Assembly: GCA_964636965.1 (NCBI GenBank) | Contig: CAZWST010000001.1 | Span: 17,676 to 81,675, forward strand | Length of the DNA: 64,000 bases | Reading direction: 5' to 3' | Source of the DNA: CAG-582 sp964636965 | GTDB taxonomy: Bacteria > Bacillota_I > Bacilli_A > RF39 > UBA660 | In this document: positions 31,081 through 40,664 of the stretch, one piece after another | Layout of the letters: each line of letters opens with the position of its first letter | Numbering within the stretch: the first letter of the stretch is position 1 | Notes under the pieces: generated by a model | Databases searched by the model: none | Seen by the model: only the letters and a program-made list of their open reading frames with translations | Told to the model about the DNA's origin: nothing | Made by a program: the position numbers and the translations under genes

Positions 31081-32946
31081 ATGAAAAAAAGAGTTAATTT
31101 ATTATTTATGGTTGTACTAACATTGATTATTAGTTTTTATTCTTTAAGTGTTTATGCAGAGGATGATCAAAATAGTTATGGTTATAAAATTGAGAAATAC
31201 GATGTTTCCATAAATGTAAAAAAGAATAATATTTTAGAAATAAAAGAAACAATAACTGCAAATTTTATTTCACCAAGACATGGAATAATTAGAAAGATAC
31301 CTTTAAAAAATACAGTTATAAGAAATGATGGTAGTACTACTAAAAATAGTGTTAGGTTAACTGATTTAAATGTAAGTGAAACTTATAGCGTTAGTAATAG
31401 TTCAGGATATAAATCTATTAAAATAGGTGATGCTGATGAAACTATTACAGGGTTACATGAATATGTTATAAGTTATAATTATAACTTAGGTAAAGATCCA
31501 AATAAAAAATATGATGAATTATATTTTAATATTATAGGTACTGAATGGGATACAGAGATAAATAATGTTACTTTTACAGTTAATATGCCTGATGAATTTG
31601 ATCAAAGTAAATTAGGCTTTTCAACAGGTAAATATGGGCATTCAGGACATGATAATGTTATTTATTATGTTGATGAAAATAAGATAAGTGGTTCTGTAGT
31701 TGGAAAGTTAGGAATAGGGGAGGGATTAAATATTAGATGTGAACTTCCCGATGGTTATTTTGTTGATGCAGGTATTAGTTTACCTTTACTATTTCCTTTA
31801 ATGTTTATAATACCTTTAGTTGGAGCTGTATGTGCATATCTTTTATGGAATAAGTATGGTAAAGATGACGTGGTAATTGAGACTGTTGAATTTTATCCAC
31901 CAAATGATTGCAATAGTGCAGAAGCAGCCTTCTTTTATAAATCAAGTTTATCAAGTAATGATGCTAATTCACTTTTAATATATTTAGCTAGTAAAGGTTA
32001 TTTAAAGATTGTTGAAGAAGATAAGAAACATTATAGAATAGAAAAATTAAAAGACTATGATGGTAATAAAGATAGTGAAAGAATATTTATGGAAGGTTTA
32101 TTTGCATCCAAAAATGTTGTTACTAAAGATGATTTATATGATAAATTCTATAAAACTATTGAAAAGGTTAGAGTAAATGTTGATAATGTTAAGACAAGGG
32201 CTATGATATATGATAAAAAAGCTTCTTCTATGATTGGTATATCTGCATTAATAGCTTTTATTTCACTAGTTGTAACAGTAATGGTTCCGACTTTAGACTT
32301 TGGAACATTTGAAGATTTATTTCCATCTATTTTCTTTGGATGTGCGTTAACATTATTCTTAGCGTTAGATTTATTTGCACTTGTTGCTCCACTCATTCTA
32401 AGAATTGTTTTAGCAGTTCCTATTGTGGTTATTGCTTCGTTATTTATATCAGCATCAGAATCTCCAATTTATTATTCTGCCTTATCTAATAAATTAATGT
32501 TATTTGCAATAATATTTGGATTAATTATGACATTGGTAATATGTTTCTTTGTAAGATATATGAATAAAAGAACTCCATATGGAAATGAAATGTATGGACG
32601 TATTAAGGGATTTAGGAACTTCCTATTAACTGCTGAAAAGGAAAAATTAGAAGCTTTAGTAGAAGATGATCCAAGTTATTTTTATAATATTCTTCCATTT
32701 ACTTATGCTCTAGGTTTATCTGATAAATGGATTAAGAAATTTGAAGATATTACTATTTCTGAACCTGATTGGTATGAGGGGCGTGATACATTTACTATGA
32801 GACATTTAGATCACTTCCTTTTATCAACTATGAGTTCATCTATCGATAGAGTAGTTGAAACTAGTAGCAGTTCTTCAGGAGGAGGATTCTCTGGAGGAGG
32901 ATTTTCTGGAGGCGGTTCTGGTGGTGGAGGCGGCTCAAGCTGGTAA
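31081..32946 (+). CDS. DUF2207 family membrane protein, 621 aa
   Basis: A signal peptide (about 1-26, ending VYAED), then the DUF2207 outer domain (YGYKIEKYDVSINVKKNNILEIKETI; GIIRKIPLKN), a transmembrane helix at about 237-258, a cytoplasmic winged-helix-like stretch with SSNDANSLLIYLASKGYLKI, a group of helices at about 378-500, and a C-terminal Gly/Ser-rich tail (GGGFSGGGFSGGG) ending SSW, typical of this family. The function of DUF2207 is unknown. TATAAT at 31059-31064 lies 16 nt before the ATG, with AGGTGAG between; a terminator follows. Confidence 0.8.
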   Translation: MKKRVNLLFMVVLTLIISFYSLSVYAEDDQNSYGYKIEKYDVSINVKKNNILEIKETITANFISPRHGIIRKIPLKNTVIRNDGSTTKNSVRLTDLNVSETYSVSNSSGYKSIKIGDADETITGLHEYVISYNYNLGKDPNKKYDELYFNIIGTEWDTEINNVTFTVNMPDEFDQSKLGFSTGKYGHSGHDNVIYYVDENKISGSVVGKLGIGEGLNIRCELPDGYFVDAGISLPLLFPLMFIIPLVGAVCAYLLWNKYGKDDVVIETVEFYPPNDCNSAEAAFFYKSSLSSNDANSLLIYLASKGYLKIVEEDKKHYRIEKLKDYDGNKDSERIFMEGLFASKNVVTKDDLYDKFYKTIEKVRVNVDNVKTRAMIYDKKASSMIGISALIAFISLVVTVMVPTLDFGTFEDLFPSIFFGCALTLFLALDLFALVAPLILRIVLAVPIVVIASLFISASESPIYYSALSNKLMLFAIIFGLIMTLVICFFVRYMNKRTPYGNEMYGRIKGFRNFLLTAEKEKLEALVEDDPSYFYNILPFTYALGLSDKWIKKFEDITISEPDWYEGRDTFTMRHLDHFLLSTMSSSIDRVVETSSSSSGGGFSGGGFSGGGSGGGGGSSW

Positions 32947-32969
32947 AGAGATTATTTAATCTCTTTTTT
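32945..32969 (+). terminator. Rho-independent terminator
   Basis: A 9-bp AAAGAGATT/AATCTCTTT stem (32945-32953 with 32958-32966) and T6. Confidence 0.85.
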
Positions 32970-33008
32970 ACCTTTTCAAGATTATTAATGCAGAAAGTGT
33001 GAGTATTA

Positions 33009-33644
33009 GTGAAGAACTTAATTAAGTATTATTCTTTATTTATGGCTATATTATTATTCTTGAATAATATCTTTTTTGAATCCTTAAGCATAAAGGGTAT
33101 AGTTTACAAAATTATTATTGGTTTTTTAATTATTATAAACATATTTATGCTAATAAAATATGGTAATAGTATTAAATACAAGAAAGTATCTTTAGTAATA
33201 CTCTTACCCTTAATAATTACAGCTAAAAATATTCTTAATTTATATTTTATTTTAACTTTTATATTAGTATTATTAATAATAGGTTTTAAGGAAAGCATAT
33301 TCATTAAATGTGTATCTATTTGTATTTTAATGATTTGTCTTCTTTTCTATTATCCACTTCTTTTTGTCTTTATGTTTACTTTTGGTGATTCTTCTTTGGA
33401 TGAAAATAAACTTGAGAGTAAAATTTATGAAGATAATCATTATTTATGTAATAACAATACGGAAGTATTTGTTGCATCTAGTGGAGCATTTGATAAATTT
33501 CATTATTATGAGGGTAAGTATTATAAAATATTTAATATCGATGATATAATAAATATAAATATTAGATTTAATCATGAGATAAGTATGGAAAGGTATGAAG
33601 AAGTACTTAAAACTAATACATGTGTTTTAGATAAAGACAAATAA
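33009..33644 (+). CDS. Small integral membrane protein, 211 aa
   Basis: The protein begins at a GTG (33009, MKNLIKYYSL); a later ATG at 33042 is possible since the binding site before 33009 is poor. Three or four hydrophobic helices cover about residues 5-120, and a soluble C-terminal part of about 80 residues includes a potential CxxN pair (YLCNNNTEVF) and a His/Tyr-rich strand. The family is unknown to me. It lies between DUF2207 and a transglutaminase-like gene, without an obvious promoter of its own. Confidence 0.5.
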   Translation: MKNLIKYYSLFMAILLFLNNIFFESLSIKGIVYKIIIGFLIIINIFMLIKYGNSIKYKKVSLVILLPLIITAKNILNLYFILTFILVLLIIGFKESIFIKCVSICILMICLLFYYPLLFVFMFTFGDSSLDENKLESKIYEDNHYLCNNNTEVFVASSGAFDKFHYYEGKYYKIFNIDDIININIRFNHEISMERYEEVLKTNTCVLDKDK

Positions 33645-33680
33645 GTATATATTAAATATAATTTATAAAGGAGGTTAAGT

Positions 33681-34535
33681 ATGTTTATACCAAATAATCA
33701 GTATTATGTTAATGCTTTAATACATGGAATACCAGATGATAGACTTCGATTTTTTAGAACGAAGTTTGACAACGTAAGTGTTGATCATGTTTCATCCGAA
33801 CCAGGAGTTGCTGCAATATCTAGAAGACAAATGGAAGAACTAAACTTGAGAGTTAATGAAATTATTCAAGGATATAATAATTTAATGGGTTCATCAGTTA
33901 TTTCAAAAGAGCAAAGAGATTTATCTAAAGTAATCTATATTTATAATTATATGTTAGCAAATGTTATGTATACTCAGTGTGAATTTGCAGGAAATACTAG
34001 TAATGTATTTGGAGGACAACCTTATAAAAATTCTGCCTATGGTGCTTTAGTGCTTCATGATGCTGTTTGTTCTGGCATGAGTGATGCAATTGATTGCTTA
34101 TGTAAGGTAATGAGAGTTGAATCAACTAAGTTACTTGCTGTTCCAAGTGATCCATGGGGTGGAGGACATGCTTTTAATACAGTAAAAATAGGATATAAAT
34201 GGTATAAGTTAGATGTTGCTTCTGAGATTGGTTTAAATCCTGGCCATAAAATTCGAGGTGGAAGGTGGAAGGATAGAAATTTTCTTACTCCTTTTAGTGA
34301 ATCTAATGTTAGGGCTTGTGTTCCAAGTGTTCCTAACTGTATGGACACTTATCCGAGAGAAAACATTTTAAGAATGATTAAGGCATTAGAAACAAGAGGT
34401 TTAAAGTTTGAATACCTTGATTTAGATGAAAATAGAGATGAGACTACCCAAAATAATTTTAAAATTCTAAGTAGAAGAGTGGAAGAAATACAAAGATTAC
34501 CTAAGTCTCTTTGGAAAGAAAACAATACTCAATAA
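33681..34535 (+). CDS. Transglutaminase-like cysteine peptidase-fold protein, 284 aa
   Basis: ATG follows AAAGGAGGT. The Cys-His-Asp triad of transglutaminase-like domains is complete: HDAVCSGMSDAIDCLC (Cys, about 133), GGGHAFNTVKIGYKWYKLDVA (His about 168, Asp about 181). These domains act as peptidases, amidases or cross-linking enzymes. The first about 100 residues are helical and include SSVISKEQRDLSKVIYIYNYMLAN. No signal peptide, so the substrate is probably cytoplasmic. A similar triad occurs in the protein at 44994, and a degenerate one at 6660. Conserved neighbours do not reveal its substrate. Confidence 0.6.
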   Translation: MFIPNNQYYVNALIHGIPDDRLRFFRTKFDNVSVDHVSSEPGVAAISRRQMEELNLRVNEIIQGYNNLMGSSVISKEQRDLSKVIYIYNYMLANVMYTQCEFAGNTSNVFGGQPYKNSAYGALVLHDAVCSGMSDAIDCLCKVMRVESTKLLAVPSDPWGGGHAFNTVKIGYKWYKLDVASEIGLNPGHKIRGGRWKDRNFLTPFSESNVRACVPSVPNCMDTYPRENILRMIKALETRGLKFEYLDLDENRDETTQNNFKILSRRVEEIQRLPKSLWKENNTQ

Positions 34536-34543
34536 AAGGGTGA

Positions 34544-34582
34544 ATGAATATTTTTAAGAAGATAAGAGAAAAATATGCATGA
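34544..34582 (+). other. Possible 12-codon leader peptide
   Basis: AAAAGGGTGA is followed by ATG at 34544 and twelve codons (MNIFKKIREKYA), ending in TGA at 34580. The acetyltransferase ATG at 34579 overlaps this stop as ATGA. The acetyltransferase itself has no good ribosome site, so translation may be coupled through the leader. A short frame of this kind could also be chance. Confidence 0.3.
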
Positions 34583-34992
34583 ATATTAAAATAATTGAAG
34601 ATAAAATAAGTGTGGAAGAATTTAATTTTTTATATAACTCGGTAGGATGGGGAACAATAAACTTTGATGTGATAAAAGTGGCATTAAATAATACATTATA
34701 TTCAGTTACTTTATATGATGAAGATAAGCTAATTGGTTTTGGACGTATTATAGGGGATAAAACTATGTTTTTATATATTCAAGATATAATGGTAATTCCT
34801 TCGTATCAAGGTAAGAAAATTGGAACAGAAATAATGAATAAGTTACTTGATAAGGTTATGGAGTATAAAACTATAAATCCAAGCATTAGAACTTATTTAG
34901 GAGCATCTTTAGGAAAGGAAGAATTTTATAAAAAATTTGGATTTTCTACAAGAAAAGATGCTTCCTTAGGTGAAGGTATGGTTTTGTTTTAA
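34579..34992 (+). CDS. GNAT-family N-acetyltransferase, 137 aa
   Basis: The Gcn5-type core is easy to see: GFGRIIGDKTMFLYIQDIMVIPSYQGKKIGTEIMNKLLD (about 51-94), where YQGKKIGTEIM is the acetyl-CoA pyrophosphate loop (Q/R-x-x-G-x-G/A pattern), followed by the final EEFYKKFGF motif. The acceptor is unknown. Start at 34579; a small frame upstream overlaps its ATG and may supply the ribosome. No terminator separates it from the preceding transglutaminase-like gene. Confidence 0.85.
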   Translation: MNIKIIEDKISVEEFNFLYNSVGWGTINFDVIKVALNNTLYSVTLYDEDKLIGFGRIIGDKTMFLYIQDIMVIPSYQGKKIGTEIMNKLLDKVMEYKTINPSIRTYLGASLGKEEFYKKFGFSTRKDASLGEGMVLF

Positions 34993-34998
34993 CTTCTA

Positions 34999-35007
34999 TG
35001 ATAAAAT
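34999..35007 (+). promoter_or_regulatory. Extended -10-like TGATAAAAT
   Basis: TG-A-TAAAAT lies 25 nt before the ATG at 35033. A variant of the TGnTATAAT box seen elsewhere. Confidence 0.45.
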
Positions 35008-35032
35008 AAATAAGTAGAGAAGAGGCATATTT

Positions 35033-35926
35033 ATGAAAAATTATTATATTGATTTAGGTTCATCAACGATTAAAGTTTATGAGTATTTAGAATCTTTAGT
35101 GTTACTTGAAGAACATTCTATATATTTTAAAAACGACTTTGATGCTTATAAAGGGATAAGTGATGATAATTTAAAGGAATTATGTGAATACTTTAGCGAG
35201 TTACAAAAAAAGTATGATTTAAAATACTATAATACTAATATATTTGTTACTGGTATATTTAGGAATTTAATTCAAGAGAAAAAACAAGAATTAGTAAAAC
35301 TATTTAATGATAAGTTTGACTTACATTTCAATATTATAAGTCATGGTATTGAAAACTATTATTTAGCTAAAGCTATGGAAAATGATTATAATGGTAAAAA
35401 AGTTTTAATCATTAATATGGGTGGTAAGACAACTGAACTCGTTACATTTGTTGGACGTGATGTAGTTTCAACTACTAATTTAAATATAGGTGTTGCCGAT
35501 TTACTTAATAATTTTTCAAGAGTAAATGAAGAGGTGAGTGGTAATACAGTAGAAGAGATGGAAGCATTTGTTTTTGATAAGCTAAAAGATTTAGATTTAG
35601 ATAAAGACTATGATGTTGCTATATTTACTGGTGGAGAAGAAAGATTTGAATTACTTACTTCATTTAACTTAGTAAAAAATACTTTATTTGATGATGGAAT
35701 TCATAAATATATGGTTAGTTTAGAAGATTATATTAAGGGAACTGAAAAAGTATTTAATGATATTACTATGGAAGAACTATATAAACTAATGCCACAAAAT
35801 CCTAAATGGATGGATGGAGCAAGGAGTGGTGCAATTATTCCACTTTGCTTATTTAAATTAGCTAATGTTTCATGGATTATTCCATCTGATTTAAATTTAA
35901 TCAATGGAGTAATAAATGACTTATAA
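35033..35926 (+). CDS. Actin-fold ATPase, Ppx/GppA phosphatase-like protein, 297 aa
   Basis: YYIDLGSSTIKVYEY (about 3-17) and VLIINMGGKTTELVTFVG (about 123-140) are the two phosphate-binding loops of the actin/Hsp70/sugar-kinase fold. NLNIGVADLLNNF resembles the Ppx/GppA segment after the second loop, and ATFTGG-like AIFTGGEERFELL (about 206-218) is the adenosine-binding motif. Ppx/GppA proteins hydrolyse polyphosphate or pppGpp. The protein lacks the HD domain of GppA. It overlaps the methyltransferase gene by 11 nt, so the two are coupled. Confidence 0.6.
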   Translation: MKNYYIDLGSSTIKVYEYLESLVLLEEHSIYFKNDFDAYKGISDDNLKELCEYFSELQKKYDLKYYNTNIFVTGIFRNLIQEKKQELVKLFNDKFDLHFNIISHGIENYYLAKAMENDYNGKKVLIINMGGKTTELVTFVGRDVVSTTNLNIGVADLLNNFSRVNEEVSGNTVEEMEAFVFDKLKDLDLDKDYDVAIFTGGEERFELLTSFNLVKNTLFDDGIHKYMVSLEDYIKGTEKVFNDITMEELYKLMPQNPKWMDGARSGAIIPLCLFKLANVSWIIPSDLNLINGVINDL

Positions 35927-36689
35927 GAGTAATGATTATGATAAATTTGCATTAAAAAGACAACAAGATTTAATAAATGGCAATAAACCTTCACATCGTT
36001 TTGTTGAAAAACCAATGATGAAAAGTATGATGCCAGATTTGAAAGATAAAAAGATATTGATGTTGGGTTGTGGAACTGGAGAAGAGTCAATTTTACTTGA
36101 AAGTTTTGGAGCAAATCCAACTAATATTGTTGGAATAGATTTGTCGGAAGAATCAATTAGTATTGCTAAGAAGTCTTATCCACTTTTAGATTTTGTTGTA
36201 GGAGACATGAACAATCTTCCTTTTTCAGATGAAAGTTTTGATTTTGTCTATAGTAGTTTAGCAGTACATTATTCAAAAACTCCTGAACTTGTTTATAAGG
36301 AAGTATATCGTGTATTAAAAAGTGGTGGCTTATTCTTAGTTTCATTAGCTCATCCCTTAAGATGGGCATCAAGTGAATGTATGATTAATGATGAGATAGT
36401 TAGAGTAATAGGTGTTTCAAAAAGTGATAATGGTAATACTGTATATGGCAATTATAATACTTTTTGTAAACATACTTTTTCATCTTTTGCTTGGCAAGAT
36501 GATGGTGAGGTTTTAGAGTTTTACGTTGGTTCTCCTTCAATGCATTTTAAACTTTTAAGGAATGCAAATTTTAATATTATAGATTTTACTGAATCAAAAT
36601 GTATTGAGGATGCAAAAGATGTTGATATTAATTACTATACAAAGAATGTTGAAGTACCACAGTTTATGGCATTCTTAGCCCAAAAATAA
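35916..36689 (+). CDS. SAM-dependent methyltransferase (class I), 257 aa
   Basis: Motif I KILMLGCGTGEESILLESFG (about 47-66), motif II acidic GIDLSEESI (about 75-83), VVGDMNNLPFSDESFDFVYSSLAVHY (about 96-121) and the post-motif HPLRWAS are those of Methyltransf_11. The C-terminal part (AWQDDGEVLEFYVGSPSMHF) probably binds the acceptor. The acceptor is not evident; small-molecule substrates are most likely. The gene begins within the Ppx/GppA-like gene. Confidence 0.85.
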   Translation: MTYKSNDYDKFALKRQQDLINGNKPSHRFVEKPMMKSMMPDLKDKKILMLGCGTGEESILLESFGANPTNIVGIDLSEESISIAKKSYPLLDFVVGDMNNLPFSDESFDFVYSSLAVHYSKTPELVYKEVYRVLKSGGLFLVSLAHPLRWASSECMINDEIVRVIGVSKSDNGNTVYGNYNTFCKHTFSSFAWQDDGEVLEFYVGSPSMHFKLLRNANFNIIDFTESKCIEDAKDVDINYYTKNVEVPQFMAFLAQK

Positions 36690-36711
36690 AAGGTGATGAT
36701 TCACCTTTTTC
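36688..36711. terminator. Terminator between converging genes
   Basis: A 9-bp AAAAGGTGA/TCACCTTTT stem (36688-36696 with 36701-36709), TGAT loop and T-run on the plus strand; the A-rich 5' flank would also serve the minus strand. Confidence 0.8.
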
Positions 36712-36966
36712 TTATTCTTGATTCTTAAAAGGATGTTTTATTTTTTCCTTTAATTCATTACCAATAATAGACATTGAATTATTATATAACTCATTTGCTT
36801 TTTCTTCGGATACTTTTAATTTCTCAATTATGTCTGTTATAATTTTTTCTTTATTATTATTTCCGATTAAAAAGTGACTTTCTAATATGCTATTTAAAAT
36901 AGAACATTCACTTTCACTTAAACCTGTACTTTCTTTTAATTTTTCTAATACTTTTTCTTTATTCAT
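36712..36966 (-). CDS. Small helical protein, 84 aa
   Basis: ATG follows a GGAGGAAAG site, 11 nt after the FtsX-type permease stop, so it is the last gene of the TetR/ABC/FtsX operon. It has three or four amphipathic helices (KVLEKLKESTGLSESECSILNSILESHF; EKIITDIIEKLKVSEEKANELYNNS) and a basic C-terminus. No membrane segment or known motif. Its operon position suggests an accessory or sensing role for the transporter; no evidence in the sequence beyond that. Confidence 0.6.
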   Translation of the reverse strand: MNKEKVLEKLKESTGLSESECSILNSILESHFLIGNNNKEKIITDIIEKLKVSEEKANELYNNSMSIIGNELKEKIKHPFKNQE

Positions 36967-36977
36967 TTTCTTTCCTC

Positions 36978-39284
36978 CTAATCTTTTATTAATGAATATA
37001 CTGATATCTTTTTTATTTTTTTTGCTACTATATAAGCTATTGTTAGAGTAGAGACTGCAATAATAAGTGAAATTCCAATATAGATAATTACTGGATATTC
37101 AAAACTTACTTTATATGCTCCAACTAATCTAAATATTTTATTATAGATTTGATTCATAACTAGAATATTTATAATAACTCCCATACTTGTACCTATTATT
37201 ATACTGGGAATGAATCCTCCAATTAAGTTTACTACTAGTTCTTTATTCTTATAACCTAAGGCTTTAAATATACCAAGCTCTTGTTTTCTTTTCATAATAA
37301 TTGATGATATTACTATATACAATATTAAATATATTAAAAGTATTGTAATAACTATTATTATAATACACACTATACTTACTAAAGATACGTACATAGTTAT
37401 AGCTGAATCCATACTTTCTTGATAGTTTAGTGTAGATTCAATTATATTTTTATATTTTTCTTTTATTGTGTTTATGAATACTTTTGATTTATTTTCATCA
37501 CTTAAATATATGTATATTGAGTTTGGCTTATATTCTTGGTTAATATTTTTATAACCATCAGTAGTCATCTCGATTACATCGCCAGAATAGTTTACTGATT
37601 GAATGAATCCAACTACTTTATAGTTAAATTCTTTTTCATTCTTTTTAAGTGTTATATAATCTCCAAGCTTAATGTTATATTTTTCTTTTATATTACTTCC
37701 GATAGAAACTTCTAAATCGCTTTTTGGGTTAGTACCTTCATAACATAAGTCATTTGCTAAACTATCAAATGTATTTGCTACAAATGTTTTATATGAGTTA
37801 TCTATATAATTAACTGATCCATTTTCATCATAGTAAATAATATTTTTTACATTATCTTCCTTTCTTAAATCTTCTACTATGTCTTTATTTGTTGTAATTA
37901 TTACGGATGGATGTTCTTCAACTAATGTATTGATAAAATTAATTGGATTTACATTTACATTATAGAAAAGTATTCCAATGAAAGAAGAAATGATTGTTAT
38001 AAATAATAAGACGATACTAAGAAGGATATTTTGTTTTTTAGTTTGAACAAAGTTTTTTAACATTAAAATAAAATTAATATTACCTTTTGTTTTTTCTATT
38101 TCAAAATGATTTTTACTTACTTTATTATTTGCTATTCCTCTTATAGCATTAATTGGATTTAATTTTTTAATTTTTAATGCTGCTATATATGTGAATATTG
38201 TTATTAGAGTCATATTAATAATTAATACAAGAATATTTGCTTGTATATCTATATTTATTTTCCAAATGAATCCTGATTGCATTTCAATTACTAATGCTAA
38301 TAGAGGTAAAAGGAAATATGATAAAATGATTCCAAGTGTTGTAAAAATAAATCCATTAATTATGTAAGGAAGTGTACATGAAGTAATTATTTCGTGTGAC
38401 GAGTAACCTAGAGCCTTTAGTGTTCCCACATTAGCTATTTCTTCTTCAATAGTTTGCTGTATTTTAAATTTACTAACTAATAAACTAATAATTAGTATTG
38501 ATATTGCAAATATAGATAGTATTAATACTAAGATATTGGAAATTGCTAGCCTTTGATTTTTTGATTGCTCTTTATAATTCTTTGTAATTATGTTAATATT
38601 CTTTTTACTTAAATATTTTGATACATCTTGATAAGAATGATAATTGTTATCAGAAATTACTGAAATGGTAGTAACGCATTTGTCTAGATTGTTTTCAAGT
38701 AAGTAATTATAAGCATCATTATCTAAATATTCACCAATTACTGATGAAGTATAGTTACCAAATTGCATTTCACTTATTACACCTTTAACTTTAAATGAAT
38801 AAGTAGAATCGTTTATTTGAAATTTGTATTCATCTAATAAATCTAAATGGGTCTGAATATATGTATAATTTGTTAAATAAATACCATTAGTTATATCTTT
38901 GTTTTCTTTTATAATTGTTCTTTTGTTTATGTGTTGTTTATTTGAAATATTATAAAATAATTGAGTTTGTTCTTGGGTTTCAGATCCAATTTTTACAGGC
39001 ACATTTAACATGATAGAATCTATTGCTTCAGCATCTTTGATTCCTTTAATTTTTTTAATATCATTTAGTAAATCATCATTATAATCATACTTAGCGATAG
39101 TAAAGAAACTGCTTGCTGTATTAAGTTTATTTGATTCTTTATCATAATCTTCATTTATATTTAGATTAATCATTATTGCACTTGAAAATAATGTAGTTGA
39201 AATCAATAATATTATTGAACTTAAAACAATATCTTTTAAATTCTTTTTTAAGAAATATTTGGATAGGTGAATTAATTTTTTCAT
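36978..39284 (-). CDS. FtsX-like ABC transporter permease, 768 aa
   Basis: Helix at about 17-38, an outer domain to about 240, three helices (about 248-270, 300-330, 345-370), a fifth helix (about 415-440), a second outer domain to about 620, and three final helices (about 625-660, 690-715, 730-755). This is the same duplicated FtsX layout as the permease at 12315. Both cytoplasmic KALGYS/KALGYKN motifs (VGTLKALGYSSHE and LGIFKALGYKNKE), typical of coupling helices, are present. It pairs with the ATPase encoded just upstream; regulated by the TetR protein of the same operon. Confidence 0.85.
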   Translation of the reverse strand: MKKLIHLSKYFLKKNLKDIVLSSIILLISTTLFSSAIMINLNINEDYDKESNKLNTASSFFTIAKYDYNDDLLNDIKKIKGIKDAEAIDSIMLNVPVKIGSETQEQTQLFYNISNKQHINKRTIIKENKDITNGIYLTNYTYIQTHLDLLDEYKFQINDSTYSFKVKGVISEMQFGNYTSSVIGEYLDNDAYNYLLENNLDKCVTTISVISDNNYHSYQDVSKYLSKKNINIITKNYKEQSKNQRLAISNILVLILSIFAISILIISLLVSKFKIQQTIEEEIANVGTLKALGYSSHEIITSCTLPYIINGFIFTTLGIILSYFLLPLLALVIEMQSGFIWKINIDIQANILVLIINMTLITIFTYIAALKIKKLNPINAIRGIANNKVSKNHFEIEKTKGNINFILMLKNFVQTKKQNILLSIVLLFITIISSFIGILFYNVNVNPINFINTLVEEHPSVIITTNKDIVEDLRKEDNVKNIIYYDENGSVNYIDNSYKTFVANTFDSLANDLCYEGTNPKSDLEVSIGSNIKEKYNIKLGDYITLKKNEKEFNYKVVGFIQSVNYSGDVIEMTTDGYKNINQEYKPNSIYIYLSDENKSKVFINTIKEKYKNIIESTLNYQESMDSAITMYVSLVSIVCIIIIVITILLIYLILYIVISSIIMKRKQELGIFKALGYKNKELVVNLIGGFIPSIIIGTSMGVIINILVMNQIYNKIFRLVGAYKVSFEYPVIIYIGISLIIAVSTLTIAYIVAKKIKKISVYSLIKD

Positions 39285-39287
39285 AAA

Positions 39288-40049
39288 TTACCAACCCATC
39301 TCTTTTAAGAATTTATCTAATAATATATTACGTTTATTATCTTTTTTATCATATTTTGAAATGTTTAATTCTCCAACTATTTTTCCATCCTTTAAATATA
39401 TGATTCTGTTACCTCTTAAGGCACTTTTTTTATCATGTGTTACCATGATGATACTTTGTCCAGAATTATTAAGAGTAGTTAAAACATCTAAAACAGCATT
39501 GGAATTATCTGAGTTTAATGCACCAGTTGGTTCATCAGCAAATATGATGTTTGGATTATTAATTGCTGCTCTCACAATACCGGCTCTTTGGCATTCTCCA
39601 CCTGAAACTTGATTCATATTTTTTTTATATGTTACTTCAGGTATATTAACTTTATCAAATAAGTATTTAGCTTTTTTTATTACTTCTTTTTTATTTTTAT
39701 TTACAAGTAATCCCGATGTTAAAACGTTATCCATTAAACTCATTTTATCAAGCATATATATTTGTTGAAAGACAAAGCCGCAGTTTTTTCTTCTAAATAT
39801 AGCAAGTTCGTCATTATTCATTTTAGATATATCTTTTTCATTAAAAAGTATTTTGCCAGAACTGGCTTTATCCATTCCAGAAAGTAAGTACATAAGTGTA
39901 GATTTACCTGCACCACTTGATCCCATTATAATAGTGAAGTCATCTTTATAAATATCTAAATCTAAGTTATTGATTATTATTTGCTCAATATCTTCACTTT
40001 TAAATGTTTTAGTTAGGTTTTTAGTGCTTATAATTTTTTCTTTTTTCAT
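39288..40049 (-). CDS. ABC transporter ATP-binding protein, 253 aa
   Basis: Walker A MGSSGAGKSTLM (about 41-52), Q-loop CGFVFQQIYML, signature VSGGECQR (about 149-156), Walker B IIFADEPTGALNSDN and the switch His MVTHD are all present. It belongs to the MacB/LolD-like group that works with FtsX-type permeases. The permease gene follows after 3 nt and the TetR gene precedes it by 3 nt. A C-terminal tail (SKYDKKDNKRNILLDKFLKEMGW) of about 25 residues extends past the usual domain end. Confidence 0.9.
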   Translation of the reverse strand: MKKEKIISTKNLTKTFKSEDIEQIIINNLDLDIYKDDFTIIMGSSGAGKSTLMYLLSGMDKASSGKILFNEKDISKMNNDELAIFRRKNCGFVFQQIYMLDKMSLMDNVLTSGLLVNKNKKEVIKKAKYLFDKVNIPEVTYKKNMNQVSGGECQRAGIVRAAINNPNIIFADEPTGALNSDNSNAVLDVLTTLNNSGQSIIMVTHDKKSALRGNRIIYLKDGKIVGELNISKYDKKDNKRNILLDKFLKEMGW

Positions 40050-40052
40050 AAA

Positions 40053-40649
40053 TTAAGCCTCCTTAATTAATTTTTCTATGAATGAAAGAGTACCCGATTT
40101 AGCTCCATATATTTTTTCTAATGTATCAATAAATACTTTAATGCTAGCTTCAGTTACATCTGTGTGATCAAACATTTCTGTACTTAATATTAGAGTCATT
40201 TTAACTCTTTCTTCAATATTATCATCTATATTAAATATACCTTGATCTTTAGCATCACTCACAATAGATGAGATTAAAGGAACAGCTTCTTCAATTATTT
40301 TATCATTAATCTTTTTATGTAAAATAATGTTTTCTTTTGTATGTATTGTATCTTTAATTGATTGTTCTTTAGGATTTATTCTAAGTGAGAGAATAGTATA
40401 GACAAGTTTTTCTTCTAGTTTTAAATCTGATTCAACAATAGAGGTTGCTTTTTTTACACATTCTTCAATCATTGTATTAATTACTTCTTCAAGTAATTCC
40501 TCTTTACTTTCAAAGTGATAATAATAGGTTCCTTTAGCAATGTTAGCTTCTTTAATAATCTCATCTACTGAAGTATTTTCGTATCCTTTTGAGATAAATA
40601 AATTGTAAGCAATCTTGATAATTTCTTTTTTTCTTATTTCTTTTTTCAT
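40053..40649 (-). CDS. TetR-family transcriptional repressor, 198 aa
   Basis: The N-terminal helix-turn-helix YENTSVDEIIKEANIAKGTYYYHFESKEELL (about 19-49) is a strong TetR signature (TYYYHF). The remaining all-helical C-terminal domain would bind the inducing ligand. First gene of the operon with the ABC ATPase, the FtsX-type permease and the small protein. The promoter has perfect consensus boxes and is flanked by two related operators, so autorepression with release on ligand binding is the likely scheme. ATG at 40649 follows GGAGATG. Confidence 0.92.
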   Translation of the reverse strand: MKKEIRKKEIIKIAYNLFISKGYENTSVDEIIKEANIAKGTYYYHFESKEELLEEVINTMIEECVKKATSIVESDLKLEEKLVYTILSLRINPKEQSIKDTIHTKENIILHKKINDKIIEEAVPLISSIVSDAKDQGIFNIDDNIEERVKMTLILSTEMFDHTDVTEASIKVFIDTLEKIYGAKSGTLSFIEKLIKEA

Positions 40650-40664
40650 AACACATCTCCTTTT

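Noticed and set aside
39361..39612. Open frame antisense to the ABC ATPase gene
   Set aside because: It mirrors the codons of the Walker and signature motifs, has no ribosome site, and its product has no sensible composition.
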